From contig NZ_RDSD01000020.1 in assembly GCF_003712195.1 (NCBI RefSeq), positions 1-64,000 of the forward strand: 64,000 bases of DNA. The letters run 5' to 3'. The notes beneath the pieces were generated by a model. That model searched no databases. It was not told where the DNA came from and saw nothing but the letters and a program-made list of their open reading frames with translations. The position numbers and the translations under genes are program-made. Below are positions 9,178-18,768 of the stretch, one piece after another (position 1 is the stretch's first letter; the number at the start of each line of letters is the position of its first letter). The DNA comes from Proteiniphilum sp. X52. Its GTDB lineage: Bacteria; Bacteroidota; Bacteroidia; Bacteroidales; Dysgonomonadaceae.

Positions 9178-10569
9178 ATGGTTAAATTCTCCAAACCCTT
9201 CTGGGTTGCCAATTTTGTGGAACTTCTCGAGCGTCTGGCATATTATGCCGTTTTTATTGTCATCACACTTTATCTGTCGAATGTGTGGGGCTTTTCCGAT
9301 ATTGAAGCGGGGGTCATCGCCGGTTTGTTTTCCGCCATGCTTTATTTGCTGCCAGTGTTTGCCGGTGCCATTTCGGATAAGATAGGGTTCCGTTCGGCCA
9401 TCATCCTGGCTTTCGCACTGCTGACAGTAGGCTATGCCGGGCTGGGAATCCTTCCCACGATGCTTGAAAGCGCGGGCTTGGTGAGCTATGGGATGACCAC
9501 CACTTACACAGGGTTGAATGGGAGTTATCTGAGATGGTCTATCATCGCTCCGCTGATACTGGTCGTTCTGGGAGGGTCATTCATCAAATCGGTGATATCC
9601 GGTACGGTGGCGCGCGAAACCACGCCGGAAAACCGGGCTCGCGGTTATTCCATATTTTATATGATGGTGAACATCGGAGCCTTCACCGGAAAGACGGTCG
9701 TCGATCCGCTGAGAAGGAGCATGGGCGACCAGGGATTGGTTTACCTGAATTACTTTTCGGCAGCCATGACACTCCTTGCCCTGATGGCCGTTTATTTCTT
9801 CTATCAATCGGCAAAGACCGAAGGAAAAGGGAAAAGTTTTGCGGAGCTGGGCCGGTCACTGGGAAAAGTGATGCTCAACGGCCGTTTGATGTTGCTGATA
9901 TTGATTGTGAGTGGTTTCTGGGTCATACAGAGCCAGATGTATGCCACCATGCCCAAATATGTGATCCGCCTGATCGGAGAGGGGGCATCGCCCGGATGGT
10001 ATGCCAACGTAAATCCCTTGGTGGTTTTCGTATGCGTGAATTTCGTCACCTCCATCATGAAAAAACGGAACGCCGTCACCTCCATGATGACGGGAATGTT
10101 TATTATCCCGCTATCCGCGTTGGTGATGTCCTTGGGCACGCAAGTGGGAGCGGCCAACATCCTGGGCATGCATCCCGTGGCATTCATGATGATTGTGGGG
10201 ATCGCCATGCAGGCGTTGGCCGAATGTTTCATTTCACCCCGTTACTTGGAGTATTTCTCCCTTCAGGCACCCAAGGGTGAAGAAGGACTCTATCTGGGAT
10301 TCAGCCACCTCCATTCTTTCTTTTCGTTCCTGCTGGCTTTCGGCTTGTCGGGATTCCTCCTGGACAAATACTGTCCCGATCCACGGCTGTTCACCAATGA
10401 GGCGGGCGTCCTCGACACAGTGGCTTACGCCGCGGCTACCCAAAACGCTCACTATATCTGGTACGTTTTTGTGGGTATCGGTGCCATCTCGGCCATAGCC
10501 CTTCTATTTTACGGGCATATTACACGTAAGTTGGATAAGAAGAGGGAGCAACCGGCTACCGGGATCTGA
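9178..10569 (+). CDS. POT-like MFS peptide transporter
   Basis: Inner-membrane major-facilitator transporter (463 residues) resembling proton-coupled oligopeptide transporters. The N-terminus WVANFVELLERLAYYAVF, with the E-x-x-E-R-x-x-Y-Y pattern, and the loop RGYSIFYMMVNIGAFTGKTV are POT hallmarks. About twelve hydrophobic segments span the protein, with a longer central loop (about residues 205-230). Di/tripeptide-proton symport is the likely role, which would fit a proteolytic fermenter. Substrate specificity is inferred from the family only. Confidence 0.85.
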   Translation: MVKFSKPFWVANFVELLERLAYYAVFIVITLYLSNVWGFSDIEAGVIAGLFSAMLYLLPVFAGAISDKIGFRSAIILAFALLTVGYAGLGILPTMLESAGLVSYGMTTTYTGLNGSYLRWSIIAPLILVVLGGSFIKSVISGTVARETTPENRARGYSIFYMMVNIGAFTGKTVVDPLRRSMGDQGLVYLNYFSAAMTLLALMAVYFFYQSAKTEGKGKSFAELGRSLGKVMLNGRLMLLILIVSGFWVIQSQMYATMPKYVIRLIGEGASPGWYANVNPLVVFVCVNFVTSIMKKRNAVTSMMTGMFIIPLSALVMSLGTQVGAANILGMHPVAFMMIVGIAMQALAECFISPRYLEYFSLQAPKGEEGLYLGFSHLHSFFSFLLAFGLSGFLLDKYCPDPRLFTNEAGVLDTVAYAAATQNAHYIWYVFVGIGAISAIALLFYGHITRKLDKKREQPATGI

Positions 10570-10668
10570 AAAACAGGAAATGAAATCCTGAAACAGAAAA
10601 CTTGTCCCTTTGCCGGATGTTATATCATAAATAAGTATATAGTTATCTTTTTTAAATCGTATAGAGAT

Positions 10669-12654
10669 ATGAGATTAGATTTGAGTTCACACATTACTTT
10701 TGAGAGGGTTCCCAAAAAGTATTACAAGCCGGAAAATGATTTCGAGGAATATAACCTGTCGCGTTTCGAGAAACTGCCGGTAGCCATTTTTGAAGAACCG
10801 GGACGAGCGGCAAAAAAAATCGCGAAGGAGATTGTCAACGAGATGAAAGCAAAACAGCAGGAAGGCAAACCCTTTGTGCTGGGAATTAGCGGGGGAAACT
10901 CGCCTCTGCCGGTTTATGAGGAGTTGGTGAGATACCATAAGCGGGAAGGTGTCAGTTTCAGCAATGTGATCGCTTTTAACACATATGAATTTTATCCGGT
11001 GCTCGATTTCACCTATAGCAACCTGCAGATGCTGAAGGAGAATTTCCTCGACCAGGTAGACATTGCACCGGAAAATATCTACTCCCCGGATGCCACCGTT
11101 GAGAAAGATCTGATCGCCGAAAATTGCGAGGCGTTTGAGCAAAGCCTGAAAAAAATGGGTGGACTCGATTATTTGCTATTGGGATTAGGCAGTAAAGGGA
11201 ATGTGGGATTCAACATGCCTGGTAGCAGCCTGCATTCGGAAACCCGTCTGGTGATGCTCGACGGTGACTCCAGAAAAGACATTGCCCGCAACTTCGGATC
11301 ACTCGACAAAGTGCCGGTAAGCGCTATCACTATGGGGCTGTCCGATATGATGGATGCGAAAAAGATATCGCTGGTAGCCTGGAGTGAGCAAAAGGCACAG
11401 AGCATCAAGGACATCGTGGAAGGAGCGGTGACCGACCTGGTCCCCGGCTCTCTGTTGCAAACACACCCTGAATCCAAAGTCTTCGTAGACCTGGCAGCCG
11501 CTTCCGAATTGACCCGTATCAGCCGCCCCTGGTTGGTGACCAACTGCGAATGGACCAGCAAATTGATCCGCCGGGCTATTGTCTGGCTTTGCGGGGTGGT
11601 AAACAAACCTATCCTTAAACTGACAAATAAAGATTACAACGATAACGGATTGAGTGAACTGATCACACTCTACGGATCGGCATACAACGTGAATATCAAA
11701 ATATTCAATGACCTACAGCATACTATTACCGGTTGGCCGGGAGGAAAACCTGACGCCGATGATACCTACCGTCCCGAAAGGGCGAAGCCCTATCCCAAAA
11801 GGGTGATTATCTTCAGTCCGCATCCCGACGACGACGTGATCTCAATGGGAGGCACATTCCAGCGGCTCGTCAATCAGGGACATGAGGTGCATGTGGCTTA
11901 CCAGACCTCCGGAAATATTGCCGTGGGCGACGAAGAGGTGATCCGCTACATCTCCGTGCTGAACAGCATGCGCAAGAAATTCAATCCCGAAAACACAGGA
12001 TTGCTCGAAAAATATGAAAGTATCCGTCATTACCTTTTACATGAGAAATCGAAAGATGACATCGATACCCCTGATATCCTTTTCATTAAAGGCAGAATCC
12101 GCCGTGAAGAGGCTCGTTCAGCCGACAGGTATGTGGGCCTTCCGGAAGAGAACGTGCATTTCCTCGACCTGCCTTTCTATGAAACCGGTAAAATCAAGAA
12201 GAATCCCATATCGGAGAAGGATGTCACTATAGTGAAAGATTTTATCGAGACCATTCAACCGCACCAGATATATGTGGCGGGCGATCTGGCTGATCCGCAC
12301 GGAACACACAAGGTCTGTCTCGACGCGGTCCTGGCGGCCATAGACCTGATGAAAGAAGAGGAGTGGTATCAAGATTGCCGGGTTTGGATGTACCGGGGCG
12401 CGTGGATGGAGTGGGAGATAGACCATATAGAAATGGCTGTACCCCTCTCTCCTGAAGAACTTAGACAGAAAAGGAACGCTATCCTCAGACATCAGTCGCA
12501 AATGGAGAGCGCGCCCTTCCTGGGAGATGATGAGAGGTTGTTCTGGCAACGTTCGGAAGAGCGCAACAGGGCGACGGCGGACATGTACTGGAAGTTGGGA
12601 TTGGCCTCCTACGAAGCCATAGAGGCATTCGTCGAGTATATTCCCGTGCAATAA
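10669..12654 (+). CDS. NagB-like domain fused to PIG-L deacetylase-like domain
   Basis: A 661-residue two-domain protein of a type common in Bacteroidetes and usually annotated as glucosamine-6-phosphate deaminase. Residues about 20-300 have the NagB fold (VLGISGGNSPLPVYEELV; VPVSAITMGLSDMM). The C-terminal half from about residue 375 is a PIG-L/LmbE-type metal-dependent deacetylase-like domain with HPDDDVISMGGT, DPHGTH and a late QSQ segment. Against E. coli NagB, all four catalytic positions appear changed: Asp72 region NMDE becomes NTYE, and GNDGHIAFNEP becomes GSKGNVGFNMP (Asp141, His143, Glu148 lost). The NagB half is therefore unlikely to deaminate GlcN6P; it may bind a sugar phosphate while the PIG-L half acts. 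Confidence 0.85.
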   Translation: MRLDLSSHITFERVPKKYYKPENDFEEYNLSRFEKLPVAIFEEPGRAAKKIAKEIVNEMKAKQQEGKPFVLGISGGNSPLPVYEELVRYHKREGVSFSNVIAFNTYEFYPVLDFTYSNLQMLKENFLDQVDIAPENIYSPDATVEKDLIAENCEAFEQSLKKMGGLDYLLLGLGSKGNVGFNMPGSSLHSETRLVMLDGDSRKDIARNFGSLDKVPVSAITMGLSDMMDAKKISLVAWSEQKAQSIKDIVEGAVTDLVPGSLLQTHPESKVFVDLAAASELTRISRPWLVTNCEWTSKLIRRAIVWLCGVVNKPILKLTNKDYNDNGLSELITLYGSAYNVNIKIFNDLQHTITGWPGGKPDADDTYRPERAKPYPKRVIIFSPHPDDDVISMGGTFQRLVNQGHEVHVAYQTSGNIAVGDEEVIRYISVLNSMRKKFNPENTGLLEKYESIRHYLLHEKSKDDIDTPDILFIKGRIRREEARSADRYVGLPEENVHFLDLPFYETGKIKKNPISEKDVTIVKDFIETIQPHQIYVAGDLADPHGTHKVCLDAVLAAIDLMKEEEWYQDCRVWMYRGAWMEWEIDHIEMAVPLSPEELRQKRNAILRHQSQMESAPFLGDDERLFWQRSEERNRATADMYWKLGLASYEAIEAFVEYIPVQ

Positions 12655-12686
12655 CTTTCCACAGACTTCCAATCTAATAGAGAATT

Positions 12687-12738
12687 CCCGGTGCCCGAGA
12701 CAGGTGATTGCTGTTTCCCGGCACCGGGTTTTGTCTTT
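12687..12738 (+). terminator. Intrinsic terminator after NagB-like/PIG-L gene
   Basis: CCCGGTGCC (12687-12695) pairs perfectly with GGCACCGGG (12720-12728), with further pairing inside the loop (GAGACAG/CTGTTTC), and is followed by TTTTGTCTTT. It is a strong hairpin-plus-U-tract placed 33 bp after the stop codon. Confidence 0.8.
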
Positions 12739-12820
12739 AAGGGGGCAAGGTGAAAGGAAGTTGGCGACGAAGTGGGAGTGGTGGGAAACAGGTTTTGTCT
12801 TCAAGGGGGCAAGGTGAAAG
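12727..12820 (+). repeat. Pair of 30-bp direct repeats
   Basis: Two 30-bp copies (12727-12756 and 12791-12820) differ at one base and share the core AAGGGGGCAAGGTGAAAG. They are separated by 34 bp. The core resembles the 30-bp tandem units at 24975-25064. They lie in a 348-bp gene-free interval whose remaining part shows only a possible promoter-like TATATTGTG before the next gene. Confidence 0.7.
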
Positions 12821-13002
12821 ATTCATCCGCATAGTCTGGTTTGGCTTTTCAAGGATCGTTCAATCGGCCGGAGTCCGTTCCACTTTAAGCTGTTTTCGGG
12901 GCTTATCTTCAATATCGCTCAATTCAATATAAAATTAACCGATGGTTTTGGCTGTAAATCCCTAAAAAAATTGTATATTGTGAGCCTGTTTTGAATTGAG
13001 AG

Positions 13003-13392
13003 ATGTCGAAAGAGAAATTTCATATCGAATTCCTGATGGGAAATGCCACCCAGAGTAGTTTGTGGCGAATGATCAGTCAGATTGACGGCCTTTCGGAATG
13101 GTTTGCAGATGAGGTGACGATGGATGAATCAGAGACCATCTACAAATTCATGTGGGGAAAAACGGATAATGAAGCCCGGATTGTTCACAAAAAACCACAA
13201 TCAAGCATCCGATACAGGTGGCTTGATGAGGAAAATGAAGAACTTTATTTCGAATTTTTACTGCGTAAACTCGACCTGTCGGGTGCTATGACTCTCGAAA
13301 TAACTGATTTTGCAGAGTCTGATGAGAAAGGTGATGCCATAGCGCTATGGGAATTTCAAGTCGATGAAATGAAAAGAAGGCTCGGAATCTGA
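13003..13392 (+). CDS. START-like domain protein (SRPBCC superfamily)
   Basis: A compact 129-residue cytoplasmic protein of a Bacteroidetes-restricted START-like family related to the AHSA1/SRPBCC helix-grip fold. Visible features are an N-terminal beta strand (KFHIEFLMGN), a helical segment with SLWRMISQIDGLSEWFADEV (the typical LSxWF entrance of these ligand-binding folds), strands YRWLDEE and YFEFLL, and a C-terminal amphipathic helix (ALWEFQVDEMKRRLG). No enzymatic residues are apparent; ligand or protein binding is the expected mode. It is a single gene, well separated from both neighbours. Confidence 0.78.
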   Translation: MSKEKFHIEFLMGNATQSSLWRMISQIDGLSEWFADEVTMDESETIYKFMWGKTDNEARIVHKKPQSSIRYRWLDEENEELYFEFLLRKLDLSGAMTLEITDFAESDEKGDAIALWEFQVDEMKRRLGI

Positions 13393-13440
13393 CTTTCCCA
13401 CACCCTCATTTCTTTATCTTTCAATAAAAATTCAGCCGTT

Positions 13441-13545
13441 TTGAGTCCCCTTTACTCATTGATTTTCAATTCTCACCGTCGTTTTCCCGCAACGGCATCA
13501 TCCGATTAGACTCGTCTTTTGCCCCTATTGCTTAACGAAAACGGG
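13441..13545. repeat. Intergenic palindromic element, copy C
   Basis: Shares block order with copies at 35786-35933 and 48408-48548: TTGAGTC at the left, GATTTTCAATTC, then CCCGCAACGGCA and, at the right end, GCTTAACGAAAACGG. Its ends form a locus-specific inverted repeat (CGTTTTC...GAAAACG). It lies in the 490-bp gene-free stretch 13393-13882. Confidence 0.6.
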
Positions 13546-13603
13546 CAATTTGAGAAGCCACGATTCATTTGATTTTATTATCTTTGGATGGGATAGGATG
13601 CGC

Positions 13604-13645
13604 CTGGGAAATCTTTTGAGAGTAAACTCTCATGATTTCTCCCAG
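13604..13645. repeat. 42-bp near-perfect palindrome before a promoter box
   Basis: CTGGGAAATC (13604-13613) and TTGAGAGT are mirrored by ACTCTCAT and GATTTCTCCCAG, closing at 13645, a long hairpin with a two-base centre. Eight bases later comes TATCTTTG (13653-13660), a -7 box reading toward the LptF/G gene; a second TATCTTTG lies at 13579-13586. It could be an operator, or a terminator for upstream transcripts. Confidence 0.55.
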
Positions 13646-13687
13646 CTTTCACTATCTTTGTCATAAAATTAAAAGTTCAATCACATT

Positions 13688-13753
13688 GGATATTTTCCCG
13701 CTATGGCAAAGCTCAAGCATGCTTAAATGTTTTCAAGTTCCATTGAAAATATT
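13688..13753. repeat. Intergenic palindromic element, copy E
   Basis: Begins GATATTTTCCCGCTATGGCA and ends GAAAATATTC, so its ends are inverted repeats. A related right-end block (TTTAGCTGAACGAAAATATTC, split here as TTTAGCTGAAC and GAAAATATTC) follows at about 13843-13864. It lies in the leader of the LptF/G gene. Confidence 0.5.
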
Positions 13754-13882
13754 CAATCGAGTTTGACTTTGCACATTCTGATAAATAACCATTGCCCGGC
13801 AATGTTTCAAGCCAGCTTGACATTACTCTCGCTTAATCGTTATTTTAGCTGAACGAAAATATTCTTTTTGTCCAATTGTTTA

Positions 13883-15841
13883 ATGAGAAGATTTTTCCAC
13901 ATAAAGCGGCTCTACAGCTATATTCTTACGACATATATTCCGCTTTTGCTAATGACTTTTGCCATATGCCTCTTTCTGGTGTTGATGCAATTCCTGTGGA
14001 AATATGTGGAAGATATGGTTGGCAAAGGGTTGGAGATAAGCATACTCGGCGAGATGTTTTGGTATGCGGCCCTCACGCTGGTCTATATCGCGCTGCCGCT
14101 GGCGATCCTGCTGGCATCGCTGATGATGTTCGGGAACATGGGCGAAAGCCTGGAGTTGCTGGCGGTAAAGGCGGCCGGTGTCCCGTTGCTGACGGCCATG
14201 AAGCCGCTTACCATCCTGATTGTGGCTGTCGCGGTCGGAGTTTTTTTTTACCAGAATAATGCGCTTCCGAAAATACAAACCAAATTTTATTCGCTGCTCA
14301 TCTCCATCCGGCAGGCCTCGCCCGAGTTGGATGTTCCCGAAGGTGTATTCTACAAAGAGATCGACGGTTATAATCTATATGTGGGAAAGAAAGACCATAA
14401 AACAGGGATGTTGTACAATGTATTGATCTACGATATAGCCAGCGGATTCAACAATATGGCGGTGATCATTTGCGATTCGGCCAAGATGAGTACCACGGAC
14501 GACAAGAAGATGCTTATCTTCACCATGTACAGCGGTCAACAGTTTCAGAATTTTCAACAGGGCAGTTCTTCCTCTTCGCGTTATAATGACGATTTTGTTC
14601 CTTACGCGCGGGAGAATTTCGAGACAAAGACGATGATGATTGCTTACGATGCCAACTTCAATCGTATGGGGGAGGAGATCATTGAAGGCAGTGCCACCAG
14701 CAATTATGTGTCTAAAAATCTGTCGCGACTGGGCGCTTCCATCGATTCGATGTCAGTAGTGCTCGACAGTGTGAACCAGGTGGACAGGAGAACGATGAAG
14801 AACCATTCCTATCTTTCTTTCAGGAATGGATACCCTGCGGGGAAGAAAGACTCCCTCATCGCTGCCGCGCGACTCGCACCCGTAGAGGTGCCTCGTCCCG
14901 ACACCCTGGTAGTGACGAAAGCACTGAACGAGCAATCCGCTATTTTGCAAAGTGCCTATATGAAAGCGGATAACAACAGCAATGAGTTTCTCTTCAGGTC
15001 GCTCAATAAAACCACCACACAGCGCACCATTAACCGCCACTGGGTGGAATGGCACCGCAAATTCACCATCCCTTTCACCTGTCTGATATTCTTTTTCATC
15101 GGAGCTCCATTGGGTTCCATTGTGAGAAAAGGGGGATTGGGTACACCCATCGTGATATCGGTTATTCTGTTTATCATCTACTATATCGTCGAGAATGTGG
15201 GCTATAAAATGACCCGCGACGGTGTCTGGCCGCACTGGTTCGGCATGTGGTTCAGTTCGTTCGTTTTGCTGCCCATAGGGATTTTCCTGACTTACAAGGC
15301 GGTGAATGATTCGGTAATCATGAATGCCGACACCTATGTCAACTTTTTCAAAAGACTCCTTTTCATTCGTGATAAGAGAAAATATCCGGTAAAAAGTGTG
15401 ATCATTGAAAAACCGGATTATGAGGAAATATCGCAATTGCTGTCTGATTTGTCACAGAGCATCGGCCGGTTCCTGGACAGACATGGTCGCCTCTCATATA
15501 AAGACTTCTGGACTGACACCAATTATGACAAGGAATTACGATCTCTTAGAAGTTCATTGGAGATAATACTCAACAGCCTGTCCAATTCACGTAAACTGGA
15601 AGTGTTGGCAAAGGCGGAAGAGTATCCTGTAATATTCAACAGAGTGGGGATTTTCAATACCGCTTCACTACCGGCTAAAATCTGTATGTGCCTTTTCCCT
15701 GTGGGAATTATTCTCAGATTCCTCTCTATCCCCCTTGAGTGGACAATCAGGAAAGACCTGAGGAACATTCAAAGGTTGAACGCGGAGATGATAAATATTT
15801 TACACGGCATTCATGAGCCTGAAACGATAGCTTTAGCATAA
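13883..15841 (+). CDS. LptF/LptG-family lipopolysaccharide export permease
   Basis: YjgP/YjgQ (LptF/LptG) permease, part of the ABC exporter that extracts LPS from the inner membrane into the Lpt bridge. The ATG at 13883 gives [23 protein letters not shown], the normal family N-terminus; a TTG five codons upstream is less likely. Transmembrane helices lie near residues 12-35, 60-85 and 100-125, then a periplasmic jelly-roll (about 130-390), then three more helices near 395-475. About 170 extra C-terminal residues are common in Bacteroidetes members. ribBA follows 17 bp later, implying an operon. Confidence 0.87.
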   Translation: MRRFFHIKRLYSYILTTYIPLLLMTFAICLFLVLMQFLWKYVEDMVGKGLEISILGEMFWYAALTLVYIALPLAILLASLMMFGNMGESLELLAVKAAGVPLLTAMKPLTILIVAVAVGVFFYQNNALPKIQTKFYSLLISIRQASPELDVPEGVFYKEIDGYNLYVGKKDHKTGMLYNVLIYDIASGFNNMAVIICDSAKMSTTDDKKMLIFTMYSGQQFQNFQQGSSSSSRYNDDFVPYARENFETKTMMIAYDANFNRMGEEIIEGSATSNYVSKNLSRLGASIDSMSVVLDSVNQVDRRTMKNHSYLSFRNGYPAGKKDSLIAAARLAPVEVPRPDTLVVTKALNEQSAILQSAYMKADNNSNEFLFRSLNKTTTQRTINRHWVEWHRKFTIPFTCLIFFFIGAPLGSIVRKGGLGTPIVISVILFIIYYIVENVGYKMTRDGVWPHWFGMWFSSFVLLPIGIFLTYKAVNDSVIMNADTYVNFFKRLLFIRDKRKYPVKSVIIEKPDYEEISQLLSDLSQSIGRFLDRHGRLSYKDFWTDTNYDKELRSLRSSLEIILNSLSNSRKLEVLAKAEEYPVIFNRVGIFNTASLPAKICMCLFPVGIILRFLSIPLEWTIRKDLRNIQRLNAEMINILHGIHEPETIALA

Positions 15842-15858
15842 AAATAATCCATATACAA

Positions 15859-17079
15859 ATGCAACAAGAAATTCAATTACATACTATTGAAGAAGCCATC
15901 GAAGAGATTCGGAAAGGCAACTTTATCATAGTGGTCGATGATGAAGACCGCGAAAATGAGGGCGATCTCATTATCGCGGCAGAACATATCACTCCCGAAA
16001 AGATCAATTTTCTGGAGACTTACGCGCGGGGGCTCATCTGTGCCCCCATCACCAAAGAACGGGCCGAAGAATTGGACCTGCCGATGATGGTCTCACACAA
16101 CACATCGATACATTCCACTCCGTTCACTGTCTCTGTCGATCTGCTCACACACGGATGCACTACCGGCATCTCGGCTTATGACAGGGCACAAACCATCCTG
16201 GCACTGACCCGCAAAGAGACGGCACCGGAAGATTTTGGCCGTCCGGGACATATCTTCCCCCTTCGCGCGCAAACCAAAGGGGTATTGCGTCGCGCGGGAC
16301 ATACCGAAGCTACCATCGATTTTGCCCGTCTGGCAGGACTCTTCCCGGCCGGTGCCCTGGCCGAGATCAAGAATGAAGACGGTTCCATGGCCCGCCTCCC
16401 CGAATTGATGGAAATGTCCCGGAAATTCAATCTCAAGATCGTCTCAGTGGCCGACCTGATAAAATACAGGCTCCGGACCGAATCGTTGATTGAAAGAGGT
16501 GAAGCGGTACAACTCCCCACGGAATATGGTGAATTCACCATGATACCGTTTCTGCAGAAAGCTACCGGTCAGGAGCATGTGGCCCTGATCAAAGGAGAAT
16601 GGCGCGACGATGAGCCGGTGCTGGTAAGGGTCCATTCCTCCTGTATAACGGGCGATATTTTCGGGTCGATGCGTTGCGAATGCGGGGAACAGCTCCACAA
16701 GGCGCTGCGACTCATCGAAAAGGAAGGAAAAGGAGTGCTTGTCTATCTCAACCAGGAAGGGCGCGGAATCGGACTGATGGCAAAGGCGGCTGCCTACAAG
16801 CTTCAGGAGGAGGGGCTCGACACGGTGGATGCCAACCTTCACCTCGGTTACCAGGCCGATGAACGCGATTATGGCGTTGGCGCGCAGATCCTCCGCAGTC
16901 TGGAAGTGAGAAAGATGCGCCTGATGACCAATAATCCCACCAAACGTGTCGGTCTTGAATCCTACGGACTGGAAGTCGTGGAGAATGTGCCGCTCGAAAT
17001 CTTCCCCAACCCATACAACCATTTTTATATGGAAACCAAGAAAAAGAGAATGGGCCATCTGTTGAGATGCATAAAATAA
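15859..17079 (+). CDS. ribBA: Bifunctional DHBP synthase / GTP cyclohydrolase II
   Basis: Supplies both early precursors of riboflavin: 3,4-dihydroxy-2-butanone-4-phosphate from ribulose-5-phosphate, and the pyrimidine precursor from GTP. The 406-residue fusion has the RibB half (1-200) with the metal/catalytic loop [17 protein letters not shown], and the RibA half (205-406) with the zinc motif [18 protein letters not shown] and the GTP-site loop [20 protein letters not shown]. Both active sites appear intact. It is 17 bp behind the LptF/G gene and probably co-transcribed. Confidence 0.96.
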   Translation: MQQEIQLHTIEEAIEEIRKGNFIIVVDDEDRENEGDLIIAAEHITPEKINFLETYARGLICAPITKERAEELDLPMMVSHNTSIHSTPFTVSVDLLTHGCTTGISAYDRAQTILALTRKETAPEDFGRPGHIFPLRAQTKGVLRRAGHTEATIDFARLAGLFPAGALAEIKNEDGSMARLPELMEMSRKFNLKIVSVADLIKYRLRTESLIERGEAVQLPTEYGEFTMIPFLQKATGQEHVALIKGEWRDDEPVLVRVHSSCITGDIFGSMRCECGEQLHKALRLIEKEGKGVLVYLNQEGRGIGLMAKAAAYKLQEEGLDTVDANLHLGYQADERDYGVGAQILRSLEVRKMRLMTNNPTKRVGLESYGLEVVENVPLEIFPNPYNHFYMETKKKRMGHLLRCIK

Positions 17080-17229
17080 GTGTGTGGATGGGGCAATGAA
17101 TGTGATTAAGTGGTGAAATGGAAAGATGATGGGGATATCCCAATTTGATCGATCTTCCTTATCAACTAACCCGTAAATCGTTAAATCTGTGAATCAATGA
17201 TGGGTTCTTTGCTCTAAATAAATGATTTT

Positions 17230-18741
17230 ATGAACATTTTGTACCTTCTAATCGGTTTTTTGACGGGGGGAGTCCTGGGATGGATTATCGCCTCATTGCT
17301 CAACAAGTCGAAATCGGTTTCAAAAAGTGAACTTGACGCCCTGACCGACAGATACAACATTTTAAATACCGAATTAGCCTTGTCGAAAGAGAAAATAACC
17401 GGCATGGGGGAAAATGAGGCATCATTGAAAAGTGACATAAAGGAGCGGGAGGAAACAATCGGCCGGTTACAGAGAGAACTGCTGGAGGCGGAACGCGGCA
17501 GCGCCATGCTGTCGGCCAATCTGAATGCCGCGCGGGAGACTATCCGGAATTACCAGGAAGAAGTGGAGCAGATCAGGCGCGAACTGAAAACAAGAGACGA
17601 AGCATGGAATGAAATGAACAAGTCGCTGGCCCAGTTCACTGCAGAGAATAAATCGTTGCTCGAAAAACTGGAAAACCAGAAGGCGGAGATAGTAGAATTA
17701 CGGAAACAGTTCAACCTGGAGTTCGAGAACATTGCCTCGAAAATCTTGGACGAGAAATCCGAGAAATTCACCCATCTCAACAGGGATAATCTGGATGCTA
17801 TCCTGAAGCCGTTCGGAGAGAATATCGAGTCGTTCCGAAAAAAAGTGGAAGAGGTCTATATCAACGAGTCGAAAGAACGTTTCTCACTTGGACAGGAGGT
17901 GAAGAGCCTGCGTGAATTGAACGACCGGCTCAGCACCGAAGCCAACAACCTGACCAGAGCCTTGAAAGGAAGCTCAAAGACACAGGGCGACTGGGGTGAG
18001 ATGATTCTGGAGAATATTCTTGAACGTTCGGGATTGGTGAAAGGTCGGGAATATTTTGTGCAGGAATCACTGAGAGATACCGACGGTAACGCTTTCACCG
18101 GCGAAAGCGGCTCACGAATGAAGCCCGATGTGATCATCGCCTATCCCGACAACCGGAAAGTGATTATCGACTCGAAAGTATCGCTCACGGCCTATGCCAA
18201 TTATGTAGGCGCGGACGATCCGGTGGAACAGAAAAGATATATCGGCGAACATCTTCGATCCGTACGCAAGCATATCGACGAACTGAGCCGGAAAAGTTAT
18301 CAGGATTATGCCGACACACTCGATTTCGTGATGTTGTTCATCCCTAATGAACCGGCATATAGCCTGGCATTGCAACATGATGAAAACTTGTGGCAGTACG
18401 CCTACGAGAAAAAAATACTGTTCATCAGCCCGACCAATCTCATCGCTGCTTTAAAGTTGATAGTGGATCTCTGGAAACGGGAATACCAGAATCGGAACGC
18501 GATGGACATTGCCGAGCGCGGAGCCGCGCTATACGACAAATTTGTCAACTTTGTGGATTCACTCACCGATATAGAAACCCATTTGAACAGAGCCAAACGA
18601 AGCTATGAGAACGCTTACAGCCAGTTGAAATCGGGTAGGGGAAACCTCATCGGCCAGGCAGAAAAGCTCCGTGAACTGGGGGTGAAAACCAAGAAATCAC
18701 TACCCCAGTCATTGCTCGACGAGGTCGCCGATGAAAAGTAA
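17230..18741 (+). CDS. rmuC: DNA recombination protein RmuC
   Basis: RmuC-family protein (503 residues) that limits certain recombination-mediated rearrangements; the fold of its core is nuclease-like. An N-terminal membrane anchor (residues 1-22, [21 protein letters not shown]) is followed by a long coiled-coil (about 30-180, Glu/Lys/Leu-rich). The conserved RmuC core (about 190-480) includes [39 protein letters not shown] and [21 protein letters not shown], all hallmark segments. Length is typical. kbl follows after 27 bp, so the genes may share a transcript. Confidence 0.93.
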   Translation: MNILYLLIGFLTGGVLGWIIASLLNKSKSVSKSELDALTDRYNILNTELALSKEKITGMGENEASLKSDIKEREETIGRLQRELLEAERGSAMLSANLNAARETIRNYQEEVEQIRRELKTRDEAWNEMNKSLAQFTAENKSLLEKLENQKAEIVELRKQFNLEFENIASKILDEKSEKFTHLNRDNLDAILKPFGENIESFRKKVEEVYINESKERFSLGQEVKSLRELNDRLSTEANNLTRALKGSSKTQGDWGEMILENILERSGLVKGREYFVQESLRDTDGNAFTGESGSRMKPDVIIAYPDNRKVIIDSKVSLTAYANYVGADDPVEQKRYIGEHLRSVRKHIDELSRKSYQDYADTLDFVMLFIPNEPAYSLALQHDENLWQYAYEKKILFISPTNLIAALKLIVDLWKREYQNRNAMDIAERGAALYDKFVNFVDSLTDIETHLNRAKRSYENAYSQLKSGRGNLIGQAEKLRELGVKTKKSLPQSLLDEVADEK

Positions 18742-18768
18742 TCTGACGCAATTAAAAAAGAAAAAGAT

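Noticed and set aside
12727-12820. Two-repeat CRISPR-like structure
   Set aside because: Only two repeats, one formed partly by a terminator tail, with no cas genes and similarity to a dispersed tandem repeat elsewhere.
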